From CADEDH01 sp039029735 (lineage in GTDB: Bacteria > Actinomycetota > Acidimicrobiia > Acidimicrobiales > SZUA-35), in NCBI GenBank assembly GCA_039029735.1, contig JBCCFL010000001.1, positions 124,001 to 188,000 on the forward strand: a DNA stretch of 64,000 nt, in the 5' to 3' direction. The stretch's first letter is position 1. Every line of letters begins with the position of its first letter. Positions 9,031 through 17,346 of the stretch are shown here, piece after piece. A program made the position numbers and the translations under genes. Under the pieces are notes generated by a model. It saw only the letters and a list, made by a program, of their open reading frames with translations. It was not told the origin of the DNA and made no database searches.

Positions 9031-10239
9031 TCATCGGCTGGTTCGGAACCGGTTGTTCCATGCGCTGATCCGTCTCTCGTCCCGAGCGTCGTACTCGTTG
9101 AGCGCGGATTCTGCAGTCAGCTGGTAGCTCGCCCCTTGCTGGTTGGCGATGGCCAGCAGTCGCATCGTGTACCAGGCCGTCACCCCTCCGGGCGGAGTCG
9201 ACGTGAATGCCGGGAAGTGGGGATCGACTCCGGTCCTGAGCCAGTGGTTGGGGAGGTCGGGGTCGAGCACCATCGTGCGGGCGAGACCAACGAGGTCGAC
9301 GCCGATCTCGCGAAGGCCGATGGCCTGATCTCGGGTCTTCACACCCCCTGTGAGCATGAGCGCAGCAGTGGTGGCCTGTCTCGCTCGCGCTGCGAACTCG
9401 GCGTAGTACGGGCTCTGCGATGGCCGGTCGGAACGTGATGGCGCTCCGGGGAAGTAGGTTCCGCCACTGATATCGATCACGTCAACACCGCAGCCATCGA
9501 GCATCTCGACCACGATGAGCGCGTCTGGCTCTGTGAGGCCGCCTTCGAGTTCGTCAGTGGCGTTGATCTTGACGCCAATCGCGAAGTCCGGGCCGGTATC
9601 TCGACGGACTCGGTTGATCACGCTGATGAGCACCTGGGCTCTGGCTTCGATCGATCCCCCGTACCGGTCCTGGCGTCGGTTGAACAGCGGTGAGAGGAAC
9701 TGGCTGAGCAGGAACCCGTGGGCGGCGTGGATCTCGACACCGCTGAACCCAGCCCGGCGGGCCGCAACGGCAGCAGTAGCGAACCGGGCAGGTATCGCCT
9801 CGATCTCCTCAGCCGTCATCTCGCCGCAACGGAGCCCGTCGAGGTCGAGCGCAGATGGGCCCATCGGCGACGAGACCGGCGGATACGCCAGAGCTCCAGC
9901 GTGGCCAAGCTGAGGCCAGAGGTGCGAGTCCGAACCGCGCACGACGTCGGCGAGCCGGCCAACCAGCAACTCGTCCTGGCTGCCGTCGAGCACAAGGTTG
10001 CCCGGCTTCTCGGGGTATCGAGGGTCTGCCTGGACCTCACCGATGATCGACAGCGCCACACCGCCATTGGCCCAGCATCGGTACAGCTCGATCTGCGCAT
10101 CGGTTGGTTGCCCGGACCCATCACCGAGCGAGTCCGACATCGCTGCTTTCACCATTCGGTTCTTCAGCCGCACCCCGCTGCGAAGCTCAAGCGGTGCTCC
10201 CAACAGACCCGGCGTCTCACCCGTCTTGTCCAGATCCAT
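9031..10239 (-). CDS. NADH:flavin oxidoreductase, Old Yellow Enzyme family
   Basis: 402 residues forming a single FMN-binding TIM barrel. Diagnostic segments are LKNRMVKAAMSD near the N-terminus, PQLGHAGALAYP, GFSGVEIHAAHGFLLSQFLS with the conserved His pair region, NRRQDRYGGS, and LTGGVKTRDQAI plus GVDLVGLARTMVLDPDLP for FMN phosphate binding. It is the short form, without the C-terminal FAD/NAD domain of 2,4-dienoyl-CoA reductases. Such enzymes reduce activated double bonds. TACCGT lies 8 bases upstream of the ATG (10248-10253), which suggests a leaderless transcript. Confidence 0.9.
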   Translation of the reverse strand: MDLDKTGETPGLLGAPLELRSGVRLKNRMVKAAMSDSLGDGSGQPTDAQIELYRCWANGGVALSIIGEVQADPRYPEKPGNLVLDGSQDELLVGRLADVVRGSDSHLWPQLGHAGALAYPPVSSPMGPSALDLDGLRCGEMTAEEIEAIPARFATAAVAARRAGFSGVEIHAAHGFLLSQFLSPLFNRRQDRYGGSIEARAQVLISVINRVRRDTGPDFAIGVKINATDELEGGLTEPDALIVVEMLDGCGVDVIDISGGTYFPGAPSRSDRPSQSPYYAEFAARARQATTAALMLTGGVKTRDQAIGLREIGVDLVGLARTMVLDPDLPNHWLRTGVDPHFPAFTSTPPGGVTAWYTMRLLAIANQQGASYQLTAESALNEYDARDERRISAWNNRFRTSR

Positions 10240-10391
10240 GGCATCTGACGGTATCCACGATGGGTCCTGGCGTCAGGAGCCATGCTCGACCAGAGACGGC
10301 CGAGCCACAACAGCACCGCCGTTCGCGGCCGAGCGCTCGGCGAACCGGTTTCCTGTTCCGGTGCGACTCAGAGGCCAGTTAGGGTCGGGCG

Positions 10392-11324
10392 GTGACCCAG
10401 ACCAACGGCTCCCCGGCATCGGGCACCCATGCGGCGGTTCCCGACGCCCGCAATGATCACGTGCTCGTGTGGATCAACGATCAGCTCGTGCCCCGGCCCG
10501 AGGCCACGGTGTCGGTGTTCGACTCGGCGTTTCTCGTCGGCGACGGTGTGTGGGAAGGGCTCAGGCTGCACGACGGGGTGTTCGCCTACCTCGATCGCCA
10601 TCTCGATCGACTCTTCGCATCAGCGGCCGCCGTTGGGCTCGACATCGGCCGGAGCCGCAGCGAGATCGAAACGATCCTGCACCAGACGGTCGACGCCAAC
10701 GGGATGACCACCAACGCCCACGTGCGCCTGATGGTCTCGCGAGGCACGAAGAAAACACCATCGCAGGACCCTCGCCTGCTGATCGGTGGACCCACGATCG
10801 TGGTGATCGCCGAGCACAAACTGGCCGATCCCGCCGTCACCGCCGAGGGCATCACGCTGTTCACCTCGACGATTCGACGGCCCCCGCCCGACACGATCGA
10901 CCAGCGGTGGAACTGCCACAGCAAGCTCCACGAGGTGGTGGCACTCATCCAGGCCATCGAGGCTGGAGCCGACGAGGCGCTGATGCTCGACCCCCACGGC
11001 TTCGTGGCCACATGCAACGCCACCAACTTCTTCATCGTCACCCACAACGCCGTATGGACCTCCACCGGCGACTACTGCCTCAACGGCATCACACGGGGCG
11101 TGGTGCTCGAACTGGCCGCAGCGGCCGGCCTCCACGTGGCTGAACGCAACTTCACGCTCACCGACGTGTACGCCGCCACCGAAGCGTTCGTGACCGGCAC
11201 CTTCGGTGCCCTCACACCTGTCACCGCCGTGGACGGGCGCACGATCGGCGAACCCGGAGTACGCCCCATCACCCACGATCTGCAGCAGCGCTATGCGGCC
11301 GCCGTACACGGAGGCGGCCGATGA
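10392..11324 (+). CDS. Class IV aminotransferase (branched-chain/D-amino-acid type)
   Basis: 310 residues. The class IV fold is shown by VWINDQLVPRPEATVSVFDS and GDGVWEGLRLHDG, the catalytic lysine in RWNCHSKLHEVV, EALMLDPHGFVATCNATNFF and the PLP-phosphate segment NGITRGVVLELA. The start is GTG with TAGGGT 6 bases upstream (10380-10385) and no Shine-Dalgarno. The stop overlaps the next gene as ATGA. Exact amino acid unknown; pairing with a sulfotransferase-like partner recalls plant proteins in which an N-terminal sulfotransferase-like domain is fused to a BCAT domain (from memory). Confidence 0.87.
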   Translation: MTQTNGSPASGTHAAVPDARNDHVLVWINDQLVPRPEATVSVFDSAFLVGDGVWEGLRLHDGVFAYLDRHLDRLFASAAAVGLDIGRSRSEIETILHQTVDANGMTTNAHVRLMVSRGTKKTPSQDPRLLIGGPTIVVIAEHKLADPAVTAEGITLFTSTIRRPPPDTIDQRWNCHSKLHEVVALIQAIEAGADEALMLDPHGFVATCNATNFFIVTHNAVWTSTGDYCLNGITRGVVLELAAAAGLHVAERNFTLTDVYAATEAFVTGTFGALTPVTAVDGRTIGEPGVRPITHDLQQRYAAAVHGGGR

Positions 11325-12085
11325 CGATCCCGTCGCACTCCACCGAGCGCGACCCGCTCGTGATCAACGCCTGGTCGGGCCCGCGCAACATCTCGACCGC
11401 GCTGATGTACGCCTGGCGCCAACGCGCCGACACCGTGGTGTTCGACGAACCGTTCTACGGGCGCTACCTGCAGCGGAACGATCCCGGCCACCCGGCTCGG
11501 GCGGAGATCATCGCCGCCATGCACGACCATCAAGACGCGATCGAGGCTGCCATCGTCGCCCCCAGTGCGACCGGCGACCGGCCCGTCCGGTACGTGAAGA
11601 ACATCGGGCACCACCTGGACGTACTCGACCCGTCGATCCTCGACAGGTTCGTGAACGTGCTCCTGATCCGGAACCCGGCCGCGGTGATCGCCTCGCTCAC
11701 CAAGACCCTCGGCGACATCGTCACGGCCGATATCACCGGCGTGGCCCAGCAGCTCCAGATCCTGGATCACGAGCTCGCAGCGGGGCGGCAACCGATTGTG
11801 ATCGACTCGGCCCACCTACTCGCTGATCCCAGCTCGACCCTGGCCGAGGTGTGCGCCCGCCTCGGCCTCACCTACACCGACACCATGCTCACATGGCCGG
11901 CGGGCCCGAAGCCCGAGGACGGTGTGTGGGCGCCTCACTGGTACCACAACGCCCACGCCTCGACCGGCTTCGCTGCGCCCGACACCGGACCACCCCCACA
12001 CCTCACCGAACGGGGCACCGCTGTTCTGGCCGAGATCCAGCCCGGCTACGACCGCCTCGCCGCGCTGGCGATCACGTCGCAGTAG
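11321..12085 (+). CDS. Sulfotransferase-like P-loop protein
   Basis: 254 residues. The start of the fold, VINAWSGPRNISTALMYAW, corresponds to the 5'-phosphosulfate-binding loop of sulfotransferases, here WSGPRNIS rather than the usual PKSGTTW. A second conserved stretch, VNVLLIRNPAAVIASL, matches the 3'-phosphate-binding RxP..S motif. The gene overlaps the class IV aminotransferase gene by 4 bases, so the products are made together. The donor is probably PAPS, but the reaction is unknown and a non-sulfotransferase nucleotide-binding role is possible. Confidence 0.75.
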   Translation: MTIPSHSTERDPLVINAWSGPRNISTALMYAWRQRADTVVFDEPFYGRYLQRNDPGHPARAEIIAAMHDHQDAIEAAIVAPSATGDRPVRYVKNIGHHLDVLDPSILDRFVNVLLIRNPAAVIASLTKTLGDIVTADITGVAQQLQILDHELAAGRQPIVIDSAHLLADPSSTLAEVCARLGLTYTDTMLTWPAGPKPEDGVWAPHWYHNAHASTGFAAPDTGPPPHLTERGTAVLAEIQPGYDRLAALAITSQ

Positions 12086-12116
12086 CCAGGTTCGCATCGG
12101 CGAATACGCTCGCGCC

Positions 12117-13148
12117 ATGGTCACCTCGATGCCGATCGATCTCGTCCGGGCCTTGCCGAAGGCGGAGCTGCACGTGCATCTCGAAGGCACCGTGGATGCC
12201 GCGACGGTACTGGCCCTGGCCGAGCGCCATGGCGTGCGCCCACCGGCCGACAACGAGGCCGGCATCGACGAGTGGTACCGCTTCGATGGCTTCCCGATGT
12301 TCCTCGAACGCTACTTCGCCGTGCTCGCCCTGCTCCGCGAACCTGATGACTTCACCCTGATCGCCGAGCGCTACCTGGAACAGGCATCTGCGCAAGGGGT
12401 GGTCCACGTCGAGTTCCACGTGTCGGCCACCGGCCACATTCTGGAGGGAGGCAAGGCGTGGGCCCCGATTCATGACGGGATCGTAGAAGGTTGCCGTCGA
12501 GCTGAACAGCGGCTCGGCATCTCGTGGGGCCTGATCCCCGACATCTCACCGCATCTCCCGGCGGCCGAGTGTCGGCGGGCGATCAACGAGGTACTCACCC
12601 ACGATCTCGACCACATCCTGGCAATCGGCATGGGTGGCCCTGCCGACACCTGGGCCACCGACGACTTCGCCGCGATCTACGCCGACGCCCGGGCCCTCGG
12701 GGTGCCCGGCGTGGCCCACGCCGCCGAACACGGTGGGCCCGACGAGGTGGTGTGGGCGATCGAGCAGTTCCAGGCCACGCGCATCCAGCACGGCATCGGG
12801 GTGATGACCGAGCCCGACGCCGTGGCTCTGCTGGTCGACAACCGGATCCCCTGCGACGTGTGCCCCGGCTCGAACCTCGCGCTCGCAGCGGTGCCGTCGG
12901 CCGAGGCCCATCCGCTGAGGGCCATGATCGAACGTGGGATCACGGTGACGCTCGGCAGCGACGACCCACCGATGTTCCAGACCTCGCTGCTCGACGAGTA
13001 CCGGCGGGCCTGGGACTGGTGTGACCTCGACACCAACGGCGTCGCTACCCTCGCCGGCAACTCGATCGAGGCCAGCCTCGCGCCAGCCCACCGCAAGGCG
13101 GAGTGGCTCGCGGCGCTGAACGCGGTGGATCTCAGTCGGTCGGAATGA
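12117..13148 (+). CDS. Adenosine/adenine deaminase family metallohydrolase
   Basis: 343 residues, complete amidohydrolase barrel of the adenosine deaminase group. Zinc ligands are in HVHLEG (H19, H21), the catalytic His/Glu region is HAAEHGG, the following loop RIQHGIG and the metal Asp pair LGSDDPPMF. These are variants of the ADA motifs HAGE, RIGHG and NTDDP, so the substrate may be adenosine, adenine or another aminopurine-like compound. TACGCT (12105-12110) lies 6 bases before the ATG without a ribosome binding site. The 3' end overlaps the heliorhodopsin gene tail-to-tail by 17 bases. Confidence 0.88.
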   Translation: MVTSMPIDLVRALPKAELHVHLEGTVDAATVLALAERHGVRPPADNEAGIDEWYRFDGFPMFLERYFAVLALLREPDDFTLIAERYLEQASAQGVVHVEFHVSATGHILEGGKAWAPIHDGIVEGCRRAEQRLGISWGLIPDISPHLPAAECRRAINEVLTHDLDHILAIGMGGPADTWATDDFAAIYADARALGVPGVAHAAEHGGPDEVVWAIEQFQATRIQHGIGVMTEPDAVALLVDNRIPCDVCPGSNLALAAVPSAEAHPLRAMIERGITVTLGSDDPPMFQTSLLDEYRRAWDWCDLDTNGVATLAGNSIEASLAPAHRKAEWLAALNAVDLSRSE

Positions 13149-13941
13149 GCACGTTGGCGTAGAGCTGCCAGGCCAGCAGGCTCTTCGCCACGAAGCTCAG
13201 CACGATGTAGGTGCGCTCGCCGAACACGTAGTCACGCCAGCGGCCGATCTCGCCGTACTGCAGGTACTGGTTGATCGCGAAGCTGTTGAAGAGCACGAAG
13301 ATCGTGATGATGATGCCGTAGACGAATCCCGGCGGTTCACCTTCGCCCGTGACGATGTAGCCGAGGATGGCGAGCCACGGGCCGATACCAGCGACGCATC
13401 CGAACCAGAACGGGGTCCACCACACCGGGTCGCCCTTGCGGTTGACCATCTCCATGATCCACCCGAAGAGGATCATCGAGACATTGGCGAAGGCCAGGCC
13501 GATGAACGCGGCCAGGTCGGTGACCGTGGTGATCATGGCGATGATCACGATCATGAGCGTGGACGACAGCGAATACTCCACCCACCGGAACCGGTTGCGA
13601 CCGTGGCGGATCTCGGAACCGTAGAACGAGTAGCCAACGGTGGCGATCAGGAAGTGGAAGAAGGCCGACAGGAACAGGAACGCCGCCGTGAGCGGGCCGA
13701 GCTGCACGTCGGCAAGGGTGGACAGCGTGCCCTGATCCACCGGCGTGCCAGGGGGGCCGTTCAGGTTGAACGTCGTGATCGGCAAGGTGAAGTCGGCCGC
13801 GATCACCGTCATGGCCACGGCCGACACAAGATGGAGCAGGCCGGCGCCGATGTTCCAGCGGCGGAGGCTCGCCTGCCGTTCGTCGGAGAGATCGACCGAT
13901 GGGCCCCGATCATCGGCCAATGGGTTGGTGATTGACGTCAT
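13132..13941 (-). CDS. Heliorhodopsin
   Basis: 269 residues with seven hydrophobic segments (about 31-50, 82-103, 124-143, 145-165, 178-197, 205-225 and 243-262). Family-specific marks are RFRWVEYSLSSTLM in the third helix, giving the counterion E122 and nearby R119, the segment NVSMILFGWIMEM, and VAKSLLAWQ in the last helix, giving the retinal Schiff-base lysine K253. This pattern is that of heliorhodopsins, not proton-pumping type-1 rhodopsins, which carry a D-x-x-x-T/S-x-x-x-x-x-D/E helix. GGAGG lies 4 bases before the ATG. The gene is 108 bases downstream of a P1-peptidase gene and may be part of that operon. No retinal-synthesis gene is in the window. Confidence 0.93.
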   Translation of the reverse strand: MTSITNPLADDRGPSVDLSDERQASLRRWNIGAGLLHLVSAVAMTVIAADFTLPITTFNLNGPPGTPVDQGTLSTLADVQLGPLTAAFLFLSAFFHFLIATVGYSFYGSEIRHGRNRFRWVEYSLSSTLMIVIIAMITTVTDLAAFIGLAFANVSMILFGWIMEMVNRKGDPVWWTPFWFGCVAGIGPWLAILGYIVTGEGEPPGFVYGIIITIFVLFNSFAINQYLQYGEIGRWRDYVFGERTYIVLSFVAKSLLAWQLYANVLIPTD

Positions 13942-14049
13942 CGATCCTCCTCGAACGGTTCCAGCGCACGCTGCGCCACCGCTGTCGCACCACTCTGGCT
14001 AGCCGATGTAGGAGCCGCAACGTCGGGTCGGACCAGCTGTACCACCAGG

Positions 14050-14934
14050 TCAGGGTGCAGGGATGCTGGCCTCGATGGCGTAGCCCACCGCAGCGAACGC
14101 GGCCTCGCCAACGGCGTCGATCGATGCCTCGATCGCGCCAACCGACGCCGTGAACACCACGTCGCCGTCGAAGCGGGTGTGAGCGGGGCGCAAGCAGGCC
14201 CCGAAGGCGTCGTGAGCTCGCACCGCGAGCCGCGACAGCTGGGCCCGGTCGAGAGCTGCATCGGTGACCACCACGGCCAACGTGGTGTTCTCGCCAACCG
14301 GTGGCGGCGTCGCCGGTGGTCCGGATGCATGGGGGCCACCCGTGAGCGATCGCCCGTCGAGGCTGAACACATCACCGAGCGCATTCACGGCGACGAGCGC
14401 AGCAACCGTGGCCCCGTCCACCGTCACCGCGGCCGAGCCCAACACGGTTGGCGTTGGCTCTCCTCGCCACTTGGCCGCCGTGGCCCCGGTGGCGGCCCCG
14501 ATGGCCACCGCCGGCACCGGATCGGTCGACGCCGCATCGTAGGCTGCCGCCCCTTCCGCCGCGCCAGGCCGAACGTCGGACGCCCCGACTCCGAGATCGA
14601 ACAGCACCGCCGCCGGCACGATCGGGATCACCCCTATCCGTGTGGGGTAGCCCCGCTCGGCCGCTTCCAGGCGACCCATCACGCCATCCACCGTGGCGAG
14701 GCCGAACGCACTGCCACCGGTGAGCACGAACGCCTGCGCCGCCTCGACCGTCATCCCTGGTTCGAGGAGCGCCGTCTCCCTGGTGCCGGGTGCGGCCCCC
14801 CGCACCTCACCGCCAGCCACGTTCGGCTCAGGCAAGACCACCACGGTGCACCCGGTGCGAGCCTCGGCGTTGGTCCAGTGGCCCACCTGTACACCCGGTA
14901 CCGACGTCAGTGAACCGTTGTCGATCGGGATCAC
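14050..14934 (-). CDS. P1 family peptidase (DmpA/L-aminopeptidase-D-esterase type)
   Basis: 294 residues. The N-terminus SVPGVQVGHWTNAEARTGCT and the block AFVLTGGSAFGLATVDGVM are typical of the DmpA (S58) family, whose members process themselves into two chains. The likely cleavage and nucleophile region is PVGENTTLAVVVTDA, where the new N-terminal residue would be Thr rather than Ser. Known relatives release N-terminal residues from small peptides or beta-amino acids. The gene starts inside the end of the GNAT gene (ATGA). Confidence 0.88.
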   Translation of the reverse strand: MIPIDNGSLTSVPGVQVGHWTNAEARTGCTVVVLPEPNVAGGEVRGAAPGTRETALLEPGMTVEAAQAFVLTGGSAFGLATVDGVMGRLEAAERGYPTRIGVIPIVPAAVLFDLGVGASDVRPGAAEGAAAYDAASTDPVPAVAIGAATGATAAKWRGEPTPTVLGSAAVTVDGATVAALVAVNALGDVFSLDGRSLTGGPHASGPPATPPPVGENTTLAVVVTDAALDRAQLSRLAVRAHDAFGACLRPAHTRFDGDVVFTASVGAIEASIDAVGEAAFAAVGYAIEASIPAP

Positions 14935-15665
14935 CGAGCAACCTCGGCGTCGACATCAGCGCTGACCCGGAAGGCCACACCGTCGGGCTCGGCCCGCACC
15001 CGGAACCCGAGCTGGCGATACACACTGATGGCAGCGGTGTTCGTCTGGGCGGCGTGCAGCATCGGCATGTCTCCCCTGGCTCGCTGCTCGTTCATCAACG
15101 CCACCGTCAGCGCTGCCGCCAACCCTCGTCGGCGGGCATCGGGATGGGTGCACACGCCACTGATCTCCGCCGCCCCATCCACACGGAATCGCTCGCCGGC
15201 CATGGCGATCAGCCGACCCCGCTCGCGTACGCCGATGTAGGTGCCGAGCCGGTGGGTCTCGTCGAAGAACGGCCCCGGCTCGGTGAGTGCGGTCAAGGCC
15301 ACCATCTCAGCGGCGTCGGCATCGCCCAGCAGTTCGATGTCGAGTGCGCCCACGTCGACGTCGAGGCTGGGGGTGACCGTACCGTCGGCCACCATCTGCA
15401 CACAGGGCGTGCGGACGAGCTCGTCGATCCCGTGCGGCGCAGCGCCGACATCACACTGGAACAGCACGAACGGCCGTCCAGCGGCCGCGCTCACCAGCGC
15501 ATCCCACCCCCCGGCATCGAGGCGGTCGACGCCCCAGAAGATGCCCATCGCACGCGGGAGCCGTCGCACCCGGCCAGCGCCCTCCGCAATATCGGCCTGA
15601 CGTCCGGTGAGCGCGTGCCACGGCATGTTGTCGAGCATGTCGGGAGCAACGCCGGCAGAGGTCAT
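14931..15665 (-). CDS. GNAT family N-acetyltransferase
   Basis: 244 residues. The C-terminal half (about 120-225) is the GNAT fold with the acetyl-CoA loop VCTHPDARRRGLAAALT and the helix AISVYRQLGFR; the N-terminal half is less conserved, as in FR47-like members. Substrate unknown. TAACGT (15672-15677) lies 6 bases before the ATG and includes the TAA stop of the upstream amidohydrolase, so the gene may have its own leaderless promoter as well as being read from the operon. Confidence 0.85.
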   Translation of the reverse strand: MTSAGVAPDMLDNMPWHALTGRQADIAEGAGRVRRLPRAMGIFWGVDRLDAGGWDALVSAAAGRPFVLFQCDVGAAPHGIDELVRTPCVQMVADGTVTPSLDVDVGALDIELLGDADAAEMVALTALTEPGPFFDETHRLGTYIGVRERGRLIAMAGERFRVDGAAEISGVCTHPDARRRGLAAALTVALMNEQRARGDMPMLHAAQTNTAAISVYRQLGFRVRAEPDGVAFRVSADVDAEVAR

Positions 15666-15674
15666 CGTCGAACG

Positions 15675-17330
15675 TTAGCTGGCAAGCCCCTGGGGGTCGT
15701 GACGGAATCGGCCGCCGACCATGGTGGCCACGACGTCGACCTCGGCCAGGCCCGTCGGATCGATCACCATCGGGTCGGCGCTGAGCACCACGGCGTCGGC
15801 CAGCTTCCCCGCCGTGAGCGATCCCTTGCGGGCCTCGTCGAACGACGCATGGGCCGATCCGAGCGTGTAGGCGGTGAGCGCCTCGTCGACCGTGAGCGCC
15901 TCGTGGGGGTTGAACGGGGCCCCGGCCTCCGTGCGCTGGTTCACCAGATCGTGCACCCCCAACATGGGTGCACCCTTGACCACGGGCCGGTCGGAACTAC
16001 CAGGAAGCGGGATGCCAGCATCGAGGAACGACTTCTGCCGGTAGCAGTTGGCCACGCGGTCCGAGCCCAGGGCCGCCGCCATCCCGTCGCCCAGTTCACT
16101 GATGAACCGGGCTTGGGGTATCGGGATCACACCGAGCCGTGCCATCCGATCCACGTCCTCAGGCTGCACCACGCCGGCGTGCTCGATGCGGTGGCGGTGA
16201 TCAGTACGGGGGTGGAGCTGGAGCGCCTCTTCGTAGCAGTCGAGCACGACCGACACCGCTCGGTCGCCAATGGCGTGCACGCCCACCTGCCAACCGCTCC
16301 GGTGGGCATCGATGATCACCCGTCGCAACTCCGCCGGCTCGAGCTGGAAGAAGCCACGATTGTCGGGGTCGGGGTCGTTGCTGAACGGTTCGAACATGGC
16401 GCAGGTACGCCCGATCAGCGACCCGTCAGCGAATACCTTCGTGTTGCCGATACGGAGCCAGTCATCACCGAACCCGGTCCGCAGCCCGAGGTCGAGGGTT
16501 CGGTCAGCATGGTCGTCTGCGTGGTGGTCAACCGCGTGCAGTGACTCCTGGGCAACCATCGCGGTGACGCGTACGCCGAGGTCGCCGTTCTCCCGAGCGT
16601 GCTGGAATGCGGCCAACTCGATCGGGGTGTGCCCCACGAGCCCCAGGCCAACGCCGGCCTCGGCGCACGACGTGACGCCTTCGGCGAGGTAGGCCGCGCT
16701 GGCGAGTCGGAGCGACTCCACCACTTCGGTGGTGGAGTACGGCTTGTACAGGCGGGTGACCAGGTCCTGGGCCTGTTCGAGCAGGAGCCCGTTCGGTGTT
16801 CCGTCAGGGCCGAGAACCACCTCGCCCCCTGACGGCACGGGCAGCTCGCCCACCCGGGCCAAGGCGAGCAGGCGTCGGTTCACCGTCATCATGTGGCCCG
16901 AGTTGTGCTGGAGCATGACCGGGTGATCGGGCGCTGCCCGTTCGAGCTCATCGGCCGTGGGATGGCGACCCTCGGCGAGCTTGTTCTGGTCGTAGCCCGC
17001 GCCGACGATCCATTGCCCAGCAGGCACCACTGCTGCCCGCTCGGCGATGGCATCAAGGATCTCGGTGATCGACGTGATGGGCGGTGACGAGAGATCGACG
17101 CGCCGCAGTGCGTCGCCGAAGTGGCTCATGTGCTGGTGCGCGTCGTTGAAGCCCGGCACCACCACGTGACCAGCGAGGTCGAGCCGGCGGCGGGCGGAGA
17201 ACTCGCTCGCCCCCGCATCGTCGCCCACCCAGACGATGCGCTCCCCCAGCACTGCCATCGCGCTCGCACGGGGCTGCCGGGTGTCGATCGTGTGGATCGT
17301 GGCCCCGGTGATGAGCGTGTCGACCTTCAC
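15675..17330 (-). CDS. YtcJ-like metal-dependent amidohydrolase
   Basis: 551 residues, the usual length for the YtcJ/exoenzyme regulatory protein AepA-like group. The N-terminal small beta domain (LITGATIHTIDTRQPRASAM) is followed by the metal motif FNDAHQHM, later QVGVHAIGDRAVS and RIEHAGVV, and a C-terminal PHEALTVDEALTAYT. Such enzymes hydrolyse amides or imides of varied compounds. The start is GTG. It lies 16 bases after the LLM gene and 9 bases before the GNAT gene on the same strand, suggesting one transcription unit. Confidence 0.88.
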   Translation of the reverse strand: MKVDTLITGATIHTIDTRQPRASAMAVLGERIVWVGDDAGASEFSARRRLDLAGHVVVPGFNDAHQHMSHFGDALRRVDLSSPPITSITEILDAIAERAAVVPAGQWIVGAGYDQNKLAEGRHPTADELERAAPDHPVMLQHNSGHMMTVNRRLLALARVGELPVPSGGEVVLGPDGTPNGLLLEQAQDLVTRLYKPYSTTEVVESLRLASAAYLAEGVTSCAEAGVGLGLVGHTPIELAAFQHARENGDLGVRVTAMVAQESLHAVDHHADDHADRTLDLGLRTGFGDDWLRIGNTKVFADGSLIGRTCAMFEPFSNDPDPDNRGFFQLEPAELRRVIIDAHRSGWQVGVHAIGDRAVSVVLDCYEEALQLHPRTDHRHRIEHAGVVQPEDVDRMARLGVIPIPQARFISELGDGMAAALGSDRVANCYRQKSFLDAGIPLPGSSDRPVVKGAPMLGVHDLVNQRTEAGAPFNPHEALTVDEALTAYTLGSAHASFDEARKGSLTAGKLADAVVLSADPMVIDPTGLAEVDVVATMVGGRFRHDPQGLAS

Positions 17331-17346
17331 TGGGGCCCCACGATGC

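Noticed and set aside
14790..16544. 584-codon plus-strand open frame
   Set aside because: Opposite the GNAT and amidohydrolase genes; rich in His, Arg and Gly as antisense frames are, with no recognisable domain.
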